Shown: piece after piece, positions 60,993-64,000 of the stretch | Layout: each line of letters starts with the position of its first letter | How positions within the stretch are numbered: the first letter of the stretch is position 1 | From: Paramesorhizobium sp049065735 | GTDB lineage: Bacteria; Pseudomonadota; Alphaproteobacteria; Rhizobiales; Rhizobiaceae | Reading direction: 5' to 3' | Assembly (NCBI RefSeq): GCF_049065735.1 | Contig: NZ_JBAKHD010000001.1 | Location: 124,001-188,000, forward strand | DNA length: 64,000 nt | The notes under the pieces: generated by a model | What the model was told of the DNA's origin: nothing | Seen by the model: only the letters and a program-made list of their open reading frames with translations | Database searches by the model: none | Translations under genes and position numbers: made by a program

Positions 60993-61232
60993 ATGGTGAG
61001 ACAGAGCATTTCCCTGACGAAGCCCAATGACGATTGGCTGAAAGCGCAGGTGGAAAGCGAAGAATATGCCAGCAAGAGCGAGGTGGTGAACGATCTCATC
61101 CGCCGTGCCCGCGAAATCGATATGCTGCGCGCAAAGCTCGCCAGGGCCGAACAGGGCGAATTGTTAGACCAGACACGCGCTGAAATTCTTGCAGAATTCA
61201 AAGACGAAGCGCGTAAGAATGGCGAGCTATGA
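60993..61232 (+). CDS. parD: ParD/CopG-family antitoxin
   Basis: A 79-residue ribbon-helix-helix antitoxin: ISLTKPNDDWLKAQVESEEYASKSEVVNDLIRRARE (about 5-41) and an acidic, Glu-rich tail. GGAGG lies about ten bases upstream. No complete ParE follows; see the remnant at 61220. Confidence 0.85.
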   Translation: MVRQSISLTKPNDDWLKAQVESEEYASKSEVVNDLIRRAREIDMLRAKLARAEQGELLDQTRAEILAEFKDEARKNGEL

Positions 61233-61261
61233 GTCACACGGACTCCCAAAACCGTCTTGAA
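61220..61261 (+). pseudogene. Probable parE remnant
   Basis: An ATG overlapping the parD end starts MASYESHGLPKPS and stops after 13 residues. ParE toxins often start MASY at exactly this overlap. A family D element begins about 15 bases downstream, so the toxin appears to have been lost by deletion or insertion at this point. Confidence 0.4.
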
Positions 61262-61277
61262 GCGTTGTGACAAAGGA

Positions 61278-61440
61278 AATGTCGAGGCGTGGATTCCTGT
61301 GACAAGCACAGGAATGACGGATTGTGCGATTGTCGCTGTTGATTTTCAACGTTGAATCTTACACACCGGTTCTCGTTGGGAACAGCCATTCCCACCTGCG
61401 TCGTTCCTGTGCTTGTCACAGGAATCCATGCCTCGACATT
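61278..61440. repeat. Family D palindromic element, copy 2
   Basis: Inverted ends from AATGTCGAGGCGTGGATTCC with a nested hairpin CCTGTG-ACAAG-CACAGG. Core shared with copy 1 (GTGACAAGCAC...TGACGG) but outer parts differ. Lies between the parE remnant and the MipA gene; the rest of 61262-61592 holds no recognised gene. Confidence 0.85.
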
Positions 61441-61592
61441 ATTCCCTCGACAGAACATTGACGGGCTGGCTCTGACTTGCTCGCAAGCGCAGCCAACATT
61501 TTTCTTTCCGAATTTAAGCAATTTTTACTGGTTTCGTTGCATGCATTGTTTACCTTGCCGGCGTGTTGGGCAGGCGATTCTGGAGTTCAATT

Positions 61593-62453
61593 GTGCGTAT
61601 TTCTTCCTTGGGCGTCCTTTCGGGCGCGGTTCTTTTCGCTAATTTCGCTGCCGCTGCGGACCTCGCTTCGACTTCGGACTATCCCGCCCCGGCCTCGGAT
61701 ATGGAGGTGCAGAAAACGCGGAAACATTTCTGGTCGGGCGACTGGTATCTGACGGTCGGCGCGGCCGGTTTTGCCGCCCCGCGCTTCGAAGGCTCCTCGA
61801 GCATGATATTCAGCGGCACGCCGATGATCTCGCTCGGCCGGGCCGGCAAGGAAACGCGCTTTTCCTCGCGTAACGACAATCCGTCCTTCGCCTTCATCGA
61901 TACCGACCGCTTCCGCGCAGGCATCAATGGCAAGCTCCTCTTCAAGCGCGACGGGGATACGGCGGACGAGCTGAAAGGCCTCGACCCGGTGAAGTTCGGC
62001 GGTGAAATCGGCGGCTTTGCCGAAGTCTATCCGACCGACTGGCTGCGCATGCGCGCCGAAGTACGGCAGGGTATCCGCGCACACAAGGGCGTGGTCGCCG
62101 ATCTCTCAGCCGATGCCTTCGTCGATGTGACGCCGACCATCCGCGTCTCCGGCGGCCCGCGCGCCTCCTTCGCCACCAAGGAATATTTCGACGCCTATTA
62201 CGGAGTCGATGCCGACGCGGCGGCGGCTTCGGGCCTCAGCCAGTACAGCCCCGGCGGCGGCTTCAAGTCCGCAGGCGTCGGCGGCGCGATCACCTGGAAG
62301 GCGACCGAGAAGGTCACCACCAGCCTCTTCGCCGAATATGCCCGCCTGCAGGGCCCGGCAGCCGATTCCAGCCTCGTTAAGGAACGCGGCAAGCGCGACC
62401 AGTTCACCGTGGGTATGTCGGCAACTTACCGCTTCGACTTTTCGCTGGACTAG
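61593..62453 (+). CDS. MipA/OmpV family outer-membrane protein
   Basis: A 286-residue beta-barrel protein. GTG 61593 gives a clean signal peptide (MRISSLGVLSGAVLFANFAAAA); GGAG at 61582-61585 supports it over GTG 61563. The mature part has the MipA/OmpV pattern WYLTVGAAGFAAPRFEGSS and ends with YRFDFSLD, an aromatic-terminated last strand. Function in the envelope; MipA-like proteins may scaffold murein enzymes. Confidence 0.88.
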   Translation: MRISSLGVLSGAVLFANFAAAADLASTSDYPAPASDMEVQKTRKHFWSGDWYLTVGAAGFAAPRFEGSSSMIFSGTPMISLGRAGKETRFSSRNDNPSFAFIDTDRFRAGINGKLLFKRDGDTADELKGLDPVKFGGEIGGFAEVYPTDWLRMRAEVRQGIRAHKGVVADLSADAFVDVTPTIRVSGGPRASFATKEYFDAYYGVDADAAAASGLSQYSPGGGFKSAGVGGAITWKATEKVTTSLFAEYARLQGPAADSSLVKERGKRDQFTVGMSATYRFDFSLD

Positions 62454-62754
62454 GGCTTTCCTGGTTGATCTCCTGCAGCGCCTCCAGCATTTCAAGGGGG
62501 CGCGCGTTGATGAGCAGAAGATAGGCTCTATGCGCCTGGACAGGGCGGGACCTGCCCTGTTCCCACTGCTTCAACTGATCGAGCCCGAAGCCGAAGGTTG
62601 ATGCGAAATCGCGCTGGCTGAGGCCGGTTTTGGCACGAATGGATTTCACATCGATTTCAGCCGGAATATGCAGCCTGAAGGGCTTGCCGCCACGCGCGAC
62701 GGCCAACGCCTCATTCAAACCTTCGGCGATGTGATCGAAAACGTGCTTGCTCAT
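62404..62754 (-). CDS. XRE-family antitoxin (NadS-like) of a RelE-type locus
   Basis: A 116-residue protein with helix-turn-helix IRAKTGLSQRDFASTFGFGLDQLKQWEQGRSRP near 41-73. Such HTH antitoxins accompany RelE/HigB toxins encoded just upstream. It overlaps the broken toxin by four bases (ATGA) and the 3' end of the MipA gene on the other strand by about 50 bases. Confidence 0.85.
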   Translation of the reverse strand: MSKHVFDHIAEGLNEALAVARGGKPFRLHIPAEIDVKSIRAKTGLSQRDFASTFGFGLDQLKQWEQGRSRPVQAHRAYLLLINARPLEMLEALQEINQESPSPAKSRSGKLPTYPR

Positions 62755-63124
62755 GCGCTTTCTCCAGTTGTGAACGGCTGAACCCGTGCCGAATATTCGT
62801 GAACGATGGCATCGGTGAGCTTTTTGAGCGAATTACGCTCTGCCTTCGTCAAATTGACTTTCTGGCTCTTCCCGAAAACCGTAATCAGAAAAACCGGCAT
62901 GGCTTGTCGGAATAAAAGGTGATTGTGCGGACACCGCCGCTTTTTCCCTTATTGTTTCCGCTGATTGCAAATCGAACTTTCCGGCAACCGCCAGCACCCT
63001 GTATTTCCTCGCCGGCCATCGGATTGCGTGCGAGATAGGCGACAAGTGCATCGATGTCCTCGTCGGACATCCCGGCGATTCCGGCATATTTTCGAAATGC
63101 GTTCAATTCCGCCACGGTTTGCAT
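62751..63124 (-). pseudogene. RelE/HigB-type toxin gene, frameshifted
   Basis: The first frame reads MQTVAELNAFRKYAGIAGMS... to GVRTITFYSDK and then stops within four codons. From about 62900 the next frame continues MPVFLITVFGKSQKVNLTKA... to TTGESA and the TGA that overlaps the antitoxin start. Joined, they form a normal ~120-residue RelE/HigB toxin. The break is at about 62898-62906, consistent with one missing base. Confidence 0.8.
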
Positions 63125-63390
63125 GTTTTATATGTGCGTAAATTACGCATAGAGTCAATAAAGTTTCTGCGGTCTGCCCCTTTATTCCTCTGCCTGTCAT
63201 TGCTAAAAGCGTGGGCATGATGACGCGGCTTTTCATAATACGAATTAGTGGCCCGGCCTTCCCGGCTGTCTGAGGCAGCAGCGTTAAGGGGGAAGGTCCG
63301 GGAATATCAGGCTTTGCCCACGGCAATTCACCCTATATTCGAACATGCCCGGCTGCACCTTCGCGCCCGGCTTTGCAAATAAGCCAGATC

Positions 63391-64000
63391 ATGACCGATA
63401 CGACCGAAAAGCTCGATTATTCGAAGACCCTTTACCTGCCTGAGACGAAGTTTCCGATGCGCGCGGGGCTGCCGGAGCGCGAGCCGCTTTTCGTCGCCCG
63501 CTGGGAGGAAATGAACCTCTATAGGAAGCTGCGTGAGGATGCGAAGGGCCGTCCGCTCTATGTGCTGCATGACGGCCCGCCCTATGCCAATGGCAATATC
63601 CATATCGGCCATGCCCTCAACAAGATCCTGAAGGATGTCATCACCCGCTCCTTCCAGATGCGCGGGTATAATGCGAATTATGTTCCGGGCTGGGACTGCC
63701 ACGGCCTGCCGATCGAGTGGAAGATCGAGGAGCAATACCGCGCCAAGGGCCTCGACAAGAACGACGTGCCGATCAACGAATTCCGTAAGGAGTGCCGCGA
63801 GTTCGCCGCCGGCTGGATCAAGGTGCAGGGCGCGGAGTTCAAGCGCCTCGGCGTGACAGGCGATTTCGACAATCCCTATCTCACCATGAATTTCCATGCC
63901 GAAAGCCGCATCGCGGGCGAGCTCTTAAAATTCGCCATGTCCGGCCAGCTTTATCGCGGCTCCAAGCCGGTGATGTGGTCCGTCGTGGAGCGCACCGCGC
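63391..64000 (+). CDS. ileS: Isoleucyl-tRNA synthetase, N-terminal fragment
   Basis: Open to the window end; about 203 residues are seen. Start MTDTTEKLDYSKTLYLPETKFPMRAGLP is typical of alphaproteobacterial IleS. HGPPYANGNIHIGHALNK (here DGPPYANGNIHIGHALNK, about 53-70) carries the class I HIGH motif and PGWDCHGLPIEWKIEE follows. The gap 63125-63390 upstream shows no gene. Confidence 0.95.
   Translation, partial: MTDTTEKLDYSKTLYLPETKFPMRAGLPEREPLFVARWEEMNLYRKLREDAKGRPLYVLHDGPPYANGNIHIGHALNKILKDVITRSFQMRGYNANYVPGWDCHGLPIEWKIEEQYRAKGLDKNDVPINEFRKECREFAAGWIKVQGAEFKRLGVTGDFDNPYLTMNFHAESRIAGELLKFAMSGQLYRGSKPVMWSVVERTA

Overview
This is a high-GC chromosomal segment from an alphaproteobacterium of the order Hyphomicrobiales (Rhizobiales), most likely close to Brucella/Ochrobactrum. 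The protein sequences (isocitrate lyase, a PdhS/CbrA-type cell-cycle kinase, XseA, GroESL, short HisG with HisZ, plant-type GshA) and the order aceA - regulator - potFGHI - AsmA - PdhS/CbrA kinase fit that group. Genus-level placement is inference from recalled family and synteny patterns, not from a search.

Layout. 1-3.5 kb is the edge of an exopolysaccharide locus (glycosyltransferase end, Wzx-like flippase, Wzz/GumC-like co-polymerase). 3.7-9 kb has folD and the Entner-Doudoroff genes zwf-pgl-edd. 9-13 kb carries gamma-glutamyl-putrescine catabolism (PuuB- and PuuA-like) split by a small element encoding a four-helix-bundle protein. 13.2-16.4 kb has isocitrate lyase and a divergent RamB/ScfR-type regulator. 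16.5-21.3 kb is a putrescine/spermidine ABC transporter (potFGHI) followed by two tiny membrane ORFs. 21.4-27.2 kb holds an AsmA protein and a very long PdhS/CbrA-like histidine kinase. 27.5-29.6 kb has tRNA-His, a DUF1460 lipoprotein and an unrecognised exported protein. 30-38 kb has xseA, an EamA exporter, two LysR regulators, a DUF1127 protein, gshA and rsmE. 38-42.4 kb is glycolate oxidase glcDEF. 42.5-45.6 kb has tiny membrane ORFs, an aldo/keto reductase, an L,D-transpeptidase and tag. 45.7-49.3 kb is hisS-hisZ-hisG. 49.3-53 kb has DoxX, fumC, an FMN reductase and an HxlR regulator. 53-57 kb has a MazF-type toxin-antitoxin pair, groESL with a perfect CIRCE operator, and a decayed hicA-hicB-higA operon. 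57-64 kb has a TadG-like vWA protein, a NagD-like HAD hydrolase, ribF, a ParD antitoxin, a MipA/OmpV porin-like protein, a broken RelE locus and the start of ileS.

The metabolic genes form a coherent carbon set: glucose through Entner-Doudoroff, glycolate oxidation, glyoxylate shunt, fumarase, and putrescine uptake plus gamma-glutamylation.

The most unusual content is between the genes. At least four families of palindromic intergenic elements recur: A, five copies, about 150-200 bp; B, two copies with ~47-bp inverted ends; C, five loci built of 8-bp GGGAGTAA-type units; D, two copies; plus RIME-like mosaics. Family C is the strongest candidate for something new. Its copies start at the stop codons of host genes, its arms are inverted, and one copy encloses an S23/IVP-like four-helix-bundle gene, so the others may be gene-less derivatives. 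A second recurrent unit is a translationally coupled pair of small membrane proteins (about 80 aa plus 33-37 aa) found twice in unrelated contexts. A third pattern is toxin decay: three toxin-antitoxin loci keep an intact antitoxin while the toxin is frameshifted or truncated.
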